Of a stretch of DNA of 64,000 nucleotides, positions 44,705 to 53,416 are shown in pieces (the first letter of the stretch is position 1; the number at the start of each line of letters is the position of its first letter). Source of the DNA: Plantibacter flavus (GTDB lineage Bacteria > Actinomycetota > Actinomycetes > Actinomycetales > Microbacteriaceae); NCBI RefSeq assembly GCF_900177615.1, contig NZ_FXAP01000002.1:310001-374000 (forward strand), written 5' to 3'. The translations under genes were made by a program, and so were the position numbers. Under the pieces are notes generated by a model. It was not told the DNA's origin, searched no databases, and saw nothing but the letters and a program-made list of their open reading frames with translations.

Positions 44705-44754
44705 TTCGCCCATGTTTGGGCGAGTGATTGCTCCCGCGCCCAAACTTGGGCGAA
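44705..44754. repeat. Nested-hairpin intergenic repeat, copy A4
   Basis: Arms 44705-44723 and 44736-44754 are 19-bp inverted copies with two mismatches around a 12-nt loop. It lies between the VOC gene and the moeB promoter. Confidence 0.85.
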
Positions 44755-44775
44755 TGAAGCTCTCCGTGCCGGTGG

Positions 44776-44781
44776 GATAAT
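44776..44781 (+). promoter_or_regulatory. -10 element of moeB, leaderless type
   Basis: GATAAT (extended TGGGATAAT) ends 6 nt before ATG 44788. It is the closest match to a consensus -10 in the window. Confidence 0.55.
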
Positions 44782-44787
44782 CGGCCC

Positions 44788-45927
44788 ATGTCCTCGACCG
44801 CGCGGTACGCCAGGCAGCTCGCCCTCCCCGGGTTCGGACCAGCGGCGCAACAGCGCCTCGCCGATGCGCGGGTGCTGATCGTCGGCGCCGGCGGCCTCGG
44901 CAGCATCGTCATCCCGGCGCTCGCAGCTGCCGGTGTCGGTTCCGGTGACGGCGCTATCCACCTCGTGGACGACGACACGGTCGAGCTCAGCAACCTGCAT
45001 CGGCAGACCGTCCACAGCACCGCGGACGTCGGCCGGCCGAAGGTCGACTCCGCCGCCGACCGCGCCCTCGCCGTCAACACCGATGCGACGATCCTCCGGC
45101 ACCGCTTCCGCCTCGGACCCGGCGAGATCATGGGCCTCCTGGCCGACGCGGAGATCGACCTCGTCATCGACGGCAGCGACAACTTCGAGACCCGTTACCT
45201 GGTCGACGACGCGGCGACGCTCGCCGACGTCCCGCTCGTCTGGGGTGCGGTCTCGCAGTACGGCGGGCAGGCCGGGCTCAGCTGGTCGTCTCGCGGCCCG
45301 CGCTACCGCGACCTCTTCCCCCACCCGCCGACGGACGGTTCGGTGCTCTCCTGCGAGGCCGGCGGCGTCCTGCCCACCACGGTCGGGGTCATCGGGTCGA
45401 TCATGGCCACCGAGGCGATCAAGGTGCTCACCGGGGTCGGGACCCTCTCGCTCGGCCGGGTGACGATGTTCGACGGGCTGAGCGGCGGGTTCCGCGAACT
45501 CCGGTACGAGCGCGACCCCGCGGGTGCCCGGCAGGTGTCGCTCGATGAGCACCTGCACCGGACGCCAGGAGGGGATGCGCCGAGCGCCGCAGCCGCAGCA
45601 CCCCACGAGCCGCGACACGGCGGTCGCACGATCACCGCACCGCAGCTCGCGGCGAGCGAGGACGAGGCCGTGCTGCTCGACGTCCGGGAGCCGTGGGAGG
45701 CGGAGATCGCCCGGTTGCCCGGTTCGACGCTCATGCCGCTCGGCTCGCTCACGGAGATGCTCCACGGTCTCGACGTCGAGACGCCCGTGGTCGTCTACTG
45801 CCATCACGGCATCCGGTCCGAGTCAGCGCTCCGACTGCTCCTCGAGCGCGGCTACTCCGCCGTCCATCTCGAGGGCGGTATCGACGCATGGTCACGCCTC
45901 GTGGATCCGACCGTCCCCCGCTACTGA
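44788..45927 (+). CDS. moeB: MoeB/ThiF-type adenylyltransferase fused to rhodanese
   Basis: 379 residues. The E1-like domain (1-245) has RYARQLALPGFGPAAQQRLADARVLIVGAGGLGS, the ATP loop, DDDTVELSNLHRQTVH and DGSDNFETRYLVDD. A rhodanese domain (about 275-379) has its active Cys in VVYCHHGIRSES. The protein would adenylate and, via rhodanese sulfur, thiocarboxylate the MoaD C-terminus. The two CxxC zinc pairs of classical MoeB are not evident. It opens the rightward molybdenum-cofactor run. Confidence 0.9.
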   Translation: MSSTARYARQLALPGFGPAAQQRLADARVLIVGAGGLGSIVIPALAAAGVGSGDGAIHLVDDDTVELSNLHRQTVHSTADVGRPKVDSAADRALAVNTDATILRHRFRLGPGEIMGLLADAEIDLVIDGSDNFETRYLVDDAATLADVPLVWGAVSQYGGQAGLSWSSRGPRYRDLFPHPPTDGSVLSCEAGGVLPTTVGVIGSIMATEAIKVLTGVGTLSLGRVTMFDGLSGGFRELRYERDPAGARQVSLDEHLHRTPGGDAPSAAAAAPHEPRHGGRTITAPQLAASEDEAVLLDVREPWEAEIARLPGSTLMPLGSLTEMLHGLDVETPVVVYCHHGIRSESALRLLLERGYSAVHLEGGIDAWSRLVDPTVPRY

Positions 45928-45985
45928 CCGCGGCTCCGAACACCCTGTGCAGCCCCACCGACCGACCTCGACGACGGGAACCACC

Positions 45986-47221
45986 ATGACGACGCCAGCG
46001 CCCACGAGTCGGAAGACCGTCGAGCAACATGCCTCCGACGTCGCCGCCCTCCTCGACGAGGTGACCGACACGGGCGTCGAGCGCGTGCCGATCGACGAGG
46101 CCGCAGCTCGGGTGACCGCCGTGGCAGTACCGTCGCCGGTCGACCTGCCGCTGTTCCGCAACTCGCAGATGGACGGTTTCGCGGTTCGGGCAGCAGACCT
46201 CACGGGCGATGAGACGCGGCTGCGCGTGGTGGGTGAGATCGCCGCGCGCCCGATCGACCCTGCGCCGCTCGAGCCGGGGACCTCGGTGCGCATCATGACG
46301 GGCGCGGTCGTTCCGCCGGGTGCGGACGTCGTCGTGCCGGTCGAGGAGAGCGAGGTCGAGACGGATCAGGACGGTGTCGAGACCGTCCTCCTCGGTCCTG
46401 CGCGCGGCGGTGGCGAGCGCGCGGTGGGGCTGTTCGTCCGGGAGCGCGGGAGTGACGTCCGCGCCGGTGAGGAGCTGCTGCCAGCCGGCGTGCGCCTCGC
46501 CTCACGACACCTCGCCGTGTTGGCTGCTGCCGGGATCACGACCGTCGAGGTGCGTCGACGGGTGCGGGTCGCGATCGTCACGACCGGTGCCGAACTCGTC
46601 GAGCCCGGCGAGACACCGACGCTCGGCCAGACCTTCGACTCCAACGGGACCGCGCTGACGGCCGCCGTCGTCGCAGCCGGAGCCGAGGTCGCCGCTCGTG
46701 CGCGCGTCGTCGACGATGCCGACGTCCTGCTCGCCCTGCTCGACGACCTCCACGGCGAGGTCGATCTCATCCTCACCTCCGGCGGGATCTCGATGGGCGA
46801 GCACGAGGTGGTCCGTGACGTCCTCGGGCCATTGGGCGGCTGGATCGGCTCGGTCGCGATGCAGCCCGGTGGGCCTCAGGCGCTCGGGGCCTACCGCGGC
46901 GTCCCGATCATCGCGTTCCCCGGCAACCCGGTGAGCACCCAGCTCTCGTTCGAGGTCTTCGTCGCTCCGGTCCTCCGCCGGGTCGCCGGGCTGCCGCAGG
47001 CGTCGCGTGTGCCGGCCGAACTCGCGGTCGCCGTGCGTTCGGTGCCCGGCAAGCGCCAATTCCTCCGCGGACGCCGACGAGGCGACGGCAGGGTCGAACC
47101 GGTCGCGGGCCCCGGCTCGCACCTCGTCGCCGGGCTCGCGGCCTCCGACGTGCTGATCGTGATCCCGGAGGACACCCTCGAGCTCGACGCCGGTGACGCT
47201 GTGGAAGCATGGACACTATGA
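45986..47221 (+). CDS. moeA: Molybdopterin molybdenumtransferase
   Basis: 411 residues. MoeA inserts molybdate into adenylated molybdopterin. It shows FRNSQMDGFAVRAADL, IMTGAVVPPGADVVVPVEE, VAIVTTGAELVEPGETPTLGQTFDSNGTAL, LTSGGISMGEHEVVRDVL and FPGNPVSTQLSFEVFV. ATG at 45986 is chosen by homology; the longer open frame upstream is a shadow of moeB. It overlaps the moaC-mogA gene. Confidence 0.93.
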   Translation: MTTPAPTSRKTVEQHASDVAALLDEVTDTGVERVPIDEAAARVTAVAVPSPVDLPLFRNSQMDGFAVRAADLTGDETRLRVVGEIAARPIDPAPLEPGTSVRIMTGAVVPPGADVVVPVEESEVETDQDGVETVLLGPARGGGERAVGLFVRERGSDVRAGEELLPAGVRLASRHLAVLAAAGITTVEVRRRVRVAIVTTGAELVEPGETPTLGQTFDSNGTALTAAVVAAGAEVAARARVVDDADVLLALLDDLHGEVDLILTSGGISMGEHEVVRDVLGPLGGWIGSVAMQPGGPQALGAYRGVPIIAFPGNPVSTQLSFEVFVAPVLRRVAGLPQASRVPAELAVAVRSVPGKRQFLRGRRRGDGRVEPVAGPGSHLVAGLAASDVLIVIPEDTLELDAGDAVEAWTL

Positions 47222-48201
47222 CCGGGCTCACACACCTCGACGACGACGGCCGCGCACGCATGGTCGACGTCGGCGACAAGGCCACGACGAAGCGGGTCGC
47301 GACGGCGACGGCGACCTTCACCACACGACCAGACGTGATCGCGCTCGTCCAGGCGGACGGCCTGCCGAAGGCGGACGTCATCGCGACCGCCCGCATCGCG
47401 GGGATCGCGGGGGCCAAACGCACGAGCGAGCTCATCCCGCTGTGCCACCAGCTCGCGCTGTCGTCCGTGAGCCTCGACTTCGCATTCACCAGGGACTCCA
47501 TCGTCATCACCGCGACGGCGAAGACGACCGGCCAGACCGGGGTCGAGATGGAGGCCCTGACGGCAGCGTCGATCGCCGGCCTGACCCTGCACGACATGGT
47601 CAAGGCCGTCGACCCGGCCTCGGTCCTCGGCGACATCCGGCTGCTGGAGAAGTCCGGCGGCAAGCGGGGGAACTGGACGCCTGAAGGTCCGGGGCCGATC
47701 GAACCCACTGTCGCTCGAACGGTCCGCCCGCGAACCGCGGCCGTCATCGTCGCGTCGACCGCCGGCGCCGCCGGCACGCGCGAGGACCTCACGGGGCCGC
47801 GCATCTCCGCCTGGTTGTCGGAACACGACTACGCGGTGGATGCGGTGACGGTCGTCTCCGACGCCGACGTGCACCTCGCGATCACGGCAGCCCTGGACGC
47901 CGCGCCCGCGGTGCTCATCACCACGGGCGGCACCGGCCTCTCGCCGAGCGACCGCACCCCGGAGGCCACGCAGCCGCACCTCGACCGCGAGCTGCCCGGC
48001 ATCGCGGAGGCGATCCGCACCCTCGGGTCGACCAAGACCCCGACCGCGGCGCTCAGTCGCGGGCTCGCTGGGGTCTCCGGCGGGACCGTCGTCGTGAACC
48101 TGCCCGGATCGACCGGTGGCGTGAAGGACGGGCTCGCAGTCCTCGACGGCCTGCTCGACCACCTCGTCGCCCAGATCGCCGGAGGTGGCGCGCATGAGTG
48201 A
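47209..48201 (+). CDS. MoaC-MogA/MoaB fusion protein
   Basis: 330 residues with two enzymes in one chain. Residues 1-160 are MoaC (cyclic pyranopterin monophosphate synthase) with MVDVGDKATTKRVATA, KRTSELIPLCHQLALSSV and GVEMEALTAASIAGLTLHDMVKAVD. Residues 170-330 are a MogA/MoaB adenylyltransferase with ITTGGTGLSPSDRTPEATQP and LPGSTGGVKDGLAVL. The first ATG is at 47209; ATG at 47218 forms an ATGA with the moeA stop and may be the true start. Both the first ring-forming step and the adenylation step are thus coupled. Confidence 0.93.
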   Translation: MDTMTGLTHLDDDGRARMVDVGDKATTKRVATATATFTTRPDVIALVQADGLPKADVIATARIAGIAGAKRTSELIPLCHQLALSSVSLDFAFTRDSIVITATAKTTGQTGVEMEALTAASIAGLTLHDMVKAVDPASVLGDIRLLEKSGGKRGNWTPEGPGPIEPTVARTVRPRTAAVIVASTAGAAGTREDLTGPRISAWLSEHDYAVDAVTVVSDADVHLAITAALDAAPAVLITTGGTGLSPSDRTPEATQPHLDRELPGIAEAIRTLGSTKTPTAALSRGLAGVSGGTVVVNLPGSTGGVKDGLAVLDGLLDHLVAQIAGGGAHE

Positions 48202-48622
48202 GTCGACGGTTCCCGAGGTCCTGGCGCTCATCTCGGAGTCGCCCCTCGACGCGCACGCGATCGAGGACTTCGTCGCGGCGCCCGCCAACGGCGCACTCGT
48301 CGCCTTCCGAGGGATCGTACGCGACCACGACCACGGCGAGGCGGTCGACGCCCTCGACTACCGTGCTCACCCCGACGCCCAACGGTTCCTCGAGGACTGC
48401 TGCCGGACGGTCGCCGCGGAGACCGGCCTCCGAGTGGCGGCAGCGCACCGCGTCGGGTCGCTCGTCGTCGGCGACCTGGCGCTCGTCGCCGCCGTCGCTG
48501 CTGCGCACCGGGCCGAGGCGTTCGCCGCCTGCGAGCGTCTGGTCGAGGAGATCAAGCGCACCGTCCCCATCTGGAAGCGCCAGCACCTGGCCGACGGTGA
48601 GACGGAGTGGGTCGGCCTGTAG
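48194..48622 (+). CDS. moaE: Molybdopterin synthase catalytic subunit
   Basis: 142 residues. MoaE with MoaD adds two sulfurs to the pterin precursor. Landmarks are GALVAFRGIVRDHDHGEAVDALDYRAHPDA, AAAHRVGSLVVGDLALVAAVAAAHRAEAFAACERLVEEIKRTVPIWKRQHLADGETEWVG, with the catalytic Lys in EIKRTVPIWKR. ATG at 48194 has GGAGG 8 nt before it and overlaps the fusion gene by 8 nt. MoaD lies 5 kb away, on the other strand, with moaA. Confidence 0.93.
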   Translation: MSESTVPEVLALISESPLDAHAIEDFVAAPANGALVAFRGIVRDHDHGEAVDALDYRAHPDAQRFLEDCCRTVAAETGLRVAAAHRVGSLVVGDLALVAAVAAAHRAEAFAACERLVEEIKRTVPIWKRQHLADGETEWVGL

Positions 48623-48630
48623 CGACCCCT

Positions 48631-48693
48631 GCTCGATTCGCCCCGAGTGGTCGCACGCACGAAGCATGGGCGACCATTCGGGGCGAATCGAGC
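48631..48693. terminator. Strong bidirectional hairpin between moaE and a RibD-like gene
   Basis: A 24-bp stem with a single mismatch (arms 48631-48654 and 48670-48693) closes a 15-nt loop in the 73-bp gap between convergent genes. The ATTCGCCCC start resembles the nested-hairpin repeats, but here the arms are not themselves hairpins. Confidence 0.75.
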
Positions 48694-48695
48694 TG

Positions 48696-49262
48696 TCAGC
48701 GTGGCAGCACGTCGTAGGTGATGCGCACGAGCCCGTCCTCGGGCGTCGCGTGGGTGCCGCGGAGCCGCAGGCGGACGTCGGCGGCGAGGTCACCGAAGAG
48801 GCGGGCGCCCGAGCCGATGAGCACCGGCGCGACCGACACGGTGATCTCGTCGACGAGGCCCGCACCGAGGAACGCCTGGATGGTCCTGCCGCCATCGATG
48901 TAGACGCGGCCGGCCCCGGCCTCATCGAGCAGGGTGACCGTCTCGTCGAGCGACCCGGCGACCGTGATGCGGTCGTCCCCGGCCTCGAGCGTGGTGCTCA
49001 GCACGACGACCCGCTTGCCCTCGAACGGCCACTCGCCGAAGCCGAGCACGGTGTCGTAGGTGGTGCGGCCCATCACAAGGGTGTCGATCGTCGGGAAGAA
49101 CGAGTCCCAGTCGAGCGCCGGGTGCTGCCCTGGCGCATCCGCGGCATGATCCCGCGGCTCGAGCTCGGTGAGCCAGCCGAGGTCGCCGTCCGGCTTTGCG
49201 ATGAACCCGTCGAGGCTCACGCCGATGAAGACACAGCCGCGCCAGGAACGTTCACGAGTCAT
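48696..49262 (-). CDS. RibD C-terminal-domain reductase (dihydrofolate-reductase-like)
   Basis: 188 residues of the family that shares the dihydrofolate reductase fold: CVFIGVSLDGFIAKPDGDLGWLTE, LVMGRTTYDTVLGFGEWPFEGKRVVVLST, VYIDGGRTIQAFLGAGLVDEITVSVAPVLIGSGARLFG. It is a stand-alone NADPH-dependent reductase of unknown substrate. ATG at 49262 follows GGAGG. The very long open frame upstream is a shadow of the UvrA-like gene. Confidence 0.9.
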   Translation of the reverse strand: MTRERSWRGCVFIGVSLDGFIAKPDGDLGWLTELEPRDHAADAPGQHPALDWDSFFPTIDTLVMGRTTYDTVLGFGEWPFEGKRVVVLSTTLEAGDDRITVAGSLDETVTLLDEAGAGRVYIDGGRTIQAFLGAGLVDEITVSVAPVLIGSGARLFGDLAADVRLRLRGTHATPEDGLVRITYDVLPR

Positions 49263-49343
49263 GAGGACGATCCTGCCTCCGACCTCCGACGTCGCGCATC
49301 GGGCGGGGCACGTCAACCGGTCGCCCACCGGACCGCGGCGACG

Positions 49344-49349
49344 TAGGGT
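49344..49349 (+). promoter_or_regulatory. -10 element of the UvrA-like gene, leaderless type
   Basis: TAGGGT ends 6 nt before ATG 49356; no SD is present. Confidence 0.5.
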
Positions 49350-49355
49350 GATCTG

Positions 49356-51965
49356 ATGCCCGAACACGCCCCCGAAGCATCCGACCCGTTCGTCCGCGTC
49401 CGGGGAGCCAACGAGAACAACCTCCGCAACGTGGACGTCGACGTGCCGCGCGATGCGATCGTCGCCTTCACCGGGGTCTCCGGCTCGGGCAAGTCGTCGC
49501 TCGCGTTCGGCACCATCTTCACCGAGGCGCAACGGCGGTACCTCGAGTCCGTCGCCCCGTACGCCAGGCGGTTGATCCAGCAGGGCCACGACCCGCACGT
49601 CGACTCGATCTCCGGCCTGCCACCGGCGGTCGCCCTGCAGCAGCGACGCGGCGCCCCCAGCTCGCGATCCAGCGTCGGTACGGTGACCACGCTCTCGAAC
49701 TCGCTCCGCATGCTCTTCTCGCGCGCCGGCACCTTCCCCGAGGGGTTCACGACCCGTCTCGACTCGGACGCCTTCTCCCCCAACACCGCCGTGGGCGCCT
49801 GCCCGGAGTGCCACGGCATCGGCGTCGCGCACACGGTCACCGAGGAGTCCCTCGTGCCGGACCCGTCGCTGAGCATCCGCGAGGGCGCGATCGCCGCGTG
49901 GCCGGGAGCCTGGCAGGCGAAGAACCTCCGCGACATCACCATCGCGCTCGGATACGACGTCGACCGACCCTGGCGGGAGCTCGACCAAGAGGACCGGGAC
50001 TGGATCCTCTTCACCGAGGAGCAGCCGGTCGTGCAGATCACGCCGCAGCGCGACCGCGTCGCGAAGCCGTACAACGGCATGTTCTGGAGCGCCAAGCAGT
50101 ACGTCTTCCACACCCTCTCCGACTCCAAGAGCCAGATGATGCGGAACAAGGTGCTCCAGTTCGTGCGCTCGGGTCCGTGCCCGCTCTGCCACGGCACGGG
50201 ACTTCGCCGCGAGGCGCTCGCGGTCACCTTCGCCGGCCGTACGATCGCCGAGCTCAACGCCCTGCCGATGACGGAGCTCGCCGAGGTCCTCCGGCCCACC
50301 ACGGAGCTGACCGACGCGGCGCCCGCACTCCCGACCACGCTCTCCGGCGAGCGCACCGACGTCGCTGTCGCCATCACGACCGATCTTCTCGCGCGCATCC
50401 GCGTGCTCACCGACCTCGGGCTCGGCTACCTCGGCCTCGGGCGCGTGACGACCACGCTCTCGCCCGGCGAGATGCAGCGGCTCCGGCTCGCGACCCAACT
50501 GCGCTCCGGGCTCTTCGGCGTGGTCTACGTCCTCGACGAGCCGTCAGCGGGTCTGCACCCGGCCGACGCGGAGCCCCTCCTCGAGGTGCTGGAGCAGCTG
50601 AAGCGCTCGGGCAACTCGGTCTACGTCGTCGAGCACAACATGGACGTCGTCCGGAACGCGGACTGGATCGTCGACGTCGGCCCCGGCGCGGGCGAGGGTG
50701 GCGGCGACGTGCTCTACAGCGGCGCCGTCGAGGGTCTCGCCGAGGTCGAGGCGTCGGCGACCCGCCCGTTCCTCTTCCCCGAACAGCACGGTCCTGCCCC
50801 CGCGCGACGGGCACTCCGTGAGGCGCGCGACTGGCTCGACGTCGAGGGCATCACGCTCCACAACCTCGCCGGCGTCGACGCCTCGATCCCCCTCGGGACC
50901 TTCGTCGCCGTCACCGGTGTCTCCGGTTCCGGCAAATCGACCCTCGTGAGCCGCGTCCTCCGCGACGTCGTGCGCGATCACCTGCGCGCAGACGGTCGGG
51001 GTGCGGACGACGTCGCAGACGATGACGACGAGGTACCCACCGATCCGGATGCGGCCGAGGGTTCCGGCCTGGCGGAGGCGACGGTGCCGGACGGACACGC
51101 GGACACGCTCACCGTCCGCCGCGCGCGAGGGCTCGAGCACGTCGACCGCCTCGTCCGGGTCGACCAGAAGCCCATCGGTCGAACGCCGCGGTCGAACCTC
51201 GCGACCTACACCGGCCTCTTCGACGCCGTCCGCGCGGCCTTCGCCGCCACGGACCTCGCCCGCGAGCGCAGCTACACGGCCGGACGCTTCTCGTTCAACG
51301 TCGCGGGAGGTCGCTGCGAGACCTGCCTCGGCGAGGGCTTCGTGTCGGTCGAACTGCTGTTCCTGCCCGGCAGCTACGGCAAGTGCCCGACCTGTGACGG
51401 CGCCCGGTACAACGCCGAGACCCTCGAGGTCACCTACGACGGGAAGTCGATCGCAGACGTCCTCGCACTCACCGTCGAGCAGGCGGCCGAGTTCCTCGCG
51501 GCCGTCCCGGCGGCGGCGCGCAGCCTCCGCACCCTGCTCGAGGTCGGCCTGGGGTACCTGCGGCTCGGCCAGCCGGCCACCGAACTGTCGGGCGGCGAGG
51601 CGCAGCGCATCAAGCTCGCGACGGAACTCCAACGGGTGCGACGCGGTCACACCCTCTACCTCCTCGACGAGCCGACGACGGGCCTCCACCCGGCCGACGT
51701 CCGTCGTCTGTTGGCGCAGTTGAACGCGCTCGTCGACTCCGGCGACACGGTCGTCGTGGTCGAGCACGAGATGGACGTCGTCGCGGCGGCCGACTGGGTG
51801 ATCGACCTCGGACCGTCCGGTGGCGACGCTGGTGGACGCATCGTGGCCGCGGGCACCCCGGACGCCGTCGCCGCAGACCCCGACAGCCGCACCGCGCCCT
51901 ACCTGGCGAAGCGACTGGCGTTGCTCGGTGCCGCACCGTCACCGGAGGACGCATCGGCGGGATGA
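49356..51965 (+). CDS. UvrA-like ABC protein (UvrA2 class)
   Basis: 869 residues, about 90 shorter than housekeeping UvrA. Each half is an ABC ATPase: Walker A GVSGSGKSSLAFGT (N) and GVSGSGKSTLVSRV (C), signatures LSPGEMQRLRLA and LSGGEAQRIKLA, Walker B VYVLDEPSAGLHP and LYLLDEPTTGLHP. Zinc modules are CPECHGIG/CPLCHGTG and CETCLGEG/CPTCDGAR. The UvrB-interacting region appears reduced, as in UvrA2/DrrC proteins linked to DNA-damage or drug tolerance. An acidic loop (VADDDDEVPTDPDAAEG) is inserted after the second Walker A. It overlaps by ATGA with a membrane-protein frame. Confidence 0.9.
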   Translation: MPEHAPEASDPFVRVRGANENNLRNVDVDVPRDAIVAFTGVSGSGKSSLAFGTIFTEAQRRYLESVAPYARRLIQQGHDPHVDSISGLPPAVALQQRRGAPSSRSSVGTVTTLSNSLRMLFSRAGTFPEGFTTRLDSDAFSPNTAVGACPECHGIGVAHTVTEESLVPDPSLSIREGAIAAWPGAWQAKNLRDITIALGYDVDRPWRELDQEDRDWILFTEEQPVVQITPQRDRVAKPYNGMFWSAKQYVFHTLSDSKSQMMRNKVLQFVRSGPCPLCHGTGLRREALAVTFAGRTIAELNALPMTELAEVLRPTTELTDAAPALPTTLSGERTDVAVAITTDLLARIRVLTDLGLGYLGLGRVTTTLSPGEMQRLRLATQLRSGLFGVVYVLDEPSAGLHPADAEPLLEVLEQLKRSGNSVYVVEHNMDVVRNADWIVDVGPGAGEGGGDVLYSGAVEGLAEVEASATRPFLFPEQHGPAPARRALREARDWLDVEGITLHNLAGVDASIPLGTFVAVTGVSGSGKSTLVSRVLRDVVRDHLRADGRGADDVADDDDEVPTDPDAAEGSGLAEATVPDGHADTLTVRRARGLEHVDRLVRVDQKPIGRTPRSNLATYTGLFDAVRAAFAATDLARERSYTAGRFSFNVAGGRCETCLGEGFVSVELLFLPGSYGKCPTCDGARYNAETLEVTYDGKSIADVLALTVEQAAEFLAAVPAAARSLRTLLEVGLGYLRLGQPATELSGGEAQRIKLATELQRVRRGHTLYLLDEPTTGLHPADVRRLLAQLNALVDSGDTVVVVEHEMDVVAAADWVIDLGPSGGDAGGRIVAAGTPDAVAADPDSRTAPYLAKRLALLGAAPSPEDASAG

Positions 51966-52000
51966 CGACCCGCCGTCGCCGAGCGCCTAGCGTGGAGTCC

Positions 52001-52543
52001 ATGCAGACGACCGACGCGCACCGTGACCTTCGCGCTCAGCGCATCGCCGTCGTCGTCTGGGCGATCGCCGCGTCGGTGATGCTGGTGCTGGCTCCCGTCG
52101 AGGAACTGATCTGGGCACCGCTCGCGATGACGGACGACTCATACGGCCTCGAGGCGATCTACGGGGTGTTCACACCCACCACCCTGACCGTCGGCCTCGT
52201 CGGTGTCGCGATCGCGTTCCTGCTCGGCCTCACCGCCATCCTGGTGTTCACCTCCTTCGGATGGCGCGGGCGGCTCGGCACACACTGGGTCCACGTCGCG
52301 ACCCTCGGATCGATGCTCGTCTGGCTCGGTCTCCTGGCCATGTTCGTCGCCGGCTTCGGCGTCGGGAACACCGTGTCCGACGAGATCCCGCCGTACGTCG
52401 GCCGGTCGTCCTCGATCGGCGAACTGCTCCAGGCGCTCGCGCTCGTGGCGTTCCTGGCGACCGTCGTCGGCGCGATCTCCTCACTCGTCCTGCTGTTCCG
52501 GGCGGCCGGGGTGGCCCGTCGCGCCTGGCATGCCTCACGATGA
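52001..52543 (+). CDS. Four-helix membrane protein of unknown function
   Basis: 180 residues with four hydrophobic segments: IAVVVWAIAASVMLVLAPV, TLTVGLVGVAIAFLLGLTAILVFTSF, VHVATLGSMLVWLGLLAMFVAGFGV and LLQALALVAFLATVVGAISSLVLLF. ATG at 52001 is chosen because TAGCGT lies 7 nt upstream; the frame also has an ATG at 51962 that overlaps the UvrA-like stop. I do not recognise a family. Confidence 0.75.
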   Translation: MQTTDAHRDLRAQRIAVVVWAIAASVMLVLAPVEELIWAPLAMTDDSYGLEAIYGVFTPTTLTVGLVGVAIAFLLGLTAILVFTSFGWRGRLGTHWVHVATLGSMLVWLGLLAMFVAGFGVGNTVSDEIPPYVGRSSSIGELLQALALVAFLATVVGAISSLVLLFRAAGVARRAWHASR

Positions 52544-52623
52544 AGCGGTCCCCTCACCGCCCGCCGAGGGGCAAGATCCTGGGTAGACCCGATCGGGGGG
52601 ACGAAGTCAGCCCACCGACCATG

Positions 52624-52629
52624 TACTGT
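52624..52629 (+). promoter_or_regulatory. -10 element of the BLUF gene, leaderless type
   Basis: TACTGT ends 7 nt before GTG 52637. The same hexamer and spacing stand before an in-frame GTG of the beta-helix gene at 62595. Confidence 0.45.
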
Positions 52630-52636
52630 GCGAATC

Positions 52637-53107
52637 GTGATGCATGCTGAAGCGCCGGTCCGATCGGTGACGTACGTGAGCCGGGCCGCCACCCCGCTGA
52701 CGCAGACGTCACTCGAAGCCCTGCTCCTCGAGAGCCGCGCGAACAACGAGCTCTCCGGGCTCACCGGCATGCTCGCCGTGCGCGGCGACGACTTCTTCCA
52801 GGTGGTGGAAGGACCGGAGGCGGGCATCTCCGCGCTCCTGGCGAGTCTCCGTCGGGACCCACGCCACACGGACATGCGCATCCTGAACGAGGAGACCGTG
52901 CCGTTCCGCCAGTTCCCGGACTGGCGGATGCGATGCGAGCGACTCGACGACTACCCGGTCGACAGCATCCCCGGAATCGACGCGATGGGCGGCGGCGACG
53001 ACGCGTCCGCGGACACCCGGACGCGCGGCGTCCTGGACCTCGTCCGATGGCTGCAGGCCCGTGCCGCCCGAGCGCTCTCCGAACGCCACCCGTCGGCAGC
53101 GTCCTAG
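52637..53107 (+). CDS. BLUF-domain blue-light photoreceptor
   Basis: About 156 residues. The BLUF domain (residues 5-100) binds FAD and senses blue light. The key residues are all present: Tyr in RSVTYVSRA, Asn in SRANNELSGLTGML and Gln in DDFFQVVEG, with the helix LLASLRRDPRHTDMRIL. After it comes a short helical C-terminal tail with no output domain, so it should act through a partner protein. GTG at 52637 (or ATG at 52640) follows a leaderless -10. No obvious partner gene is adjacent. Confidence 0.88.
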   Translation: MMHAEAPVRSVTYVSRAATPLTQTSLEALLLESRANNELSGLTGMLAVRGDDFFQVVEGPEAGISALLASLRRDPRHTDMRILNEETVPFRQFPDWRMRCERLDDYPVDSIPGIDAMGGGDDASADTRTRGVLDLVRWLQARAARALSERHPSAAS

Positions 53108-53162
53108 ACGGTCCGCTTCGATGCGACCGGCGCTTTCCGATCGTCCGACGGCCCCGTTCCAG

Positions 53163-53416
53163 TCACCGGTAGATCTCACGCCGATGTCCGGCGTCGACGA
53201 CCACCACCGTCAACACCTCGTCGTCGATCCGGTACAGGACGCGGTAGTCGCCGGTCCTCACTCGCCATTCGGGTCGCGCGACGAGGCGCTTCGCAGCGGG
53301 CGGGCGGGATCTTCGGCGAGCAGTTCCAGAACCGCTTGGATGCGGCGCTTCGCCTCCGGCGGCAGCTTGCGGATCGCTCGGACCGCGGACGGCAGCAGTT
53401 GGACCTGATAGCTCAC
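53163..53416 (-). pseudogene. RelE/ParE-type toxin gene, frameshifted at a CCCG repeat
   Basis: GTG at 53416 (overlapping the antitoxin stop, GTGA) opens VSYQVQLLPSAVRAIRKLPPEAKRRIQAVLELLAEDP, then stops early at 53258 after 52 residues. The rest of a RelE toxin follows in the next frame: PPAAKRLVARPEWRVRTGDYRVLYRIDDEVLTVVVVDAGHRREIYR. The break lies at three copies of CCCG (minus strand; 53297-53308). One more copy would restore an 85-residue toxin. It is either inactivated or switchable. Intact, it would be a ribosome-dependent mRNA nuclease. Confidence 0.85.

Noticed and set aside
48631..48693. Fifth copy of the nested-hairpin family
   Set aside because: It shares ATTCGCC but forms one long stem; the arms are not hairpins themselves. 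Treated as a terminator.
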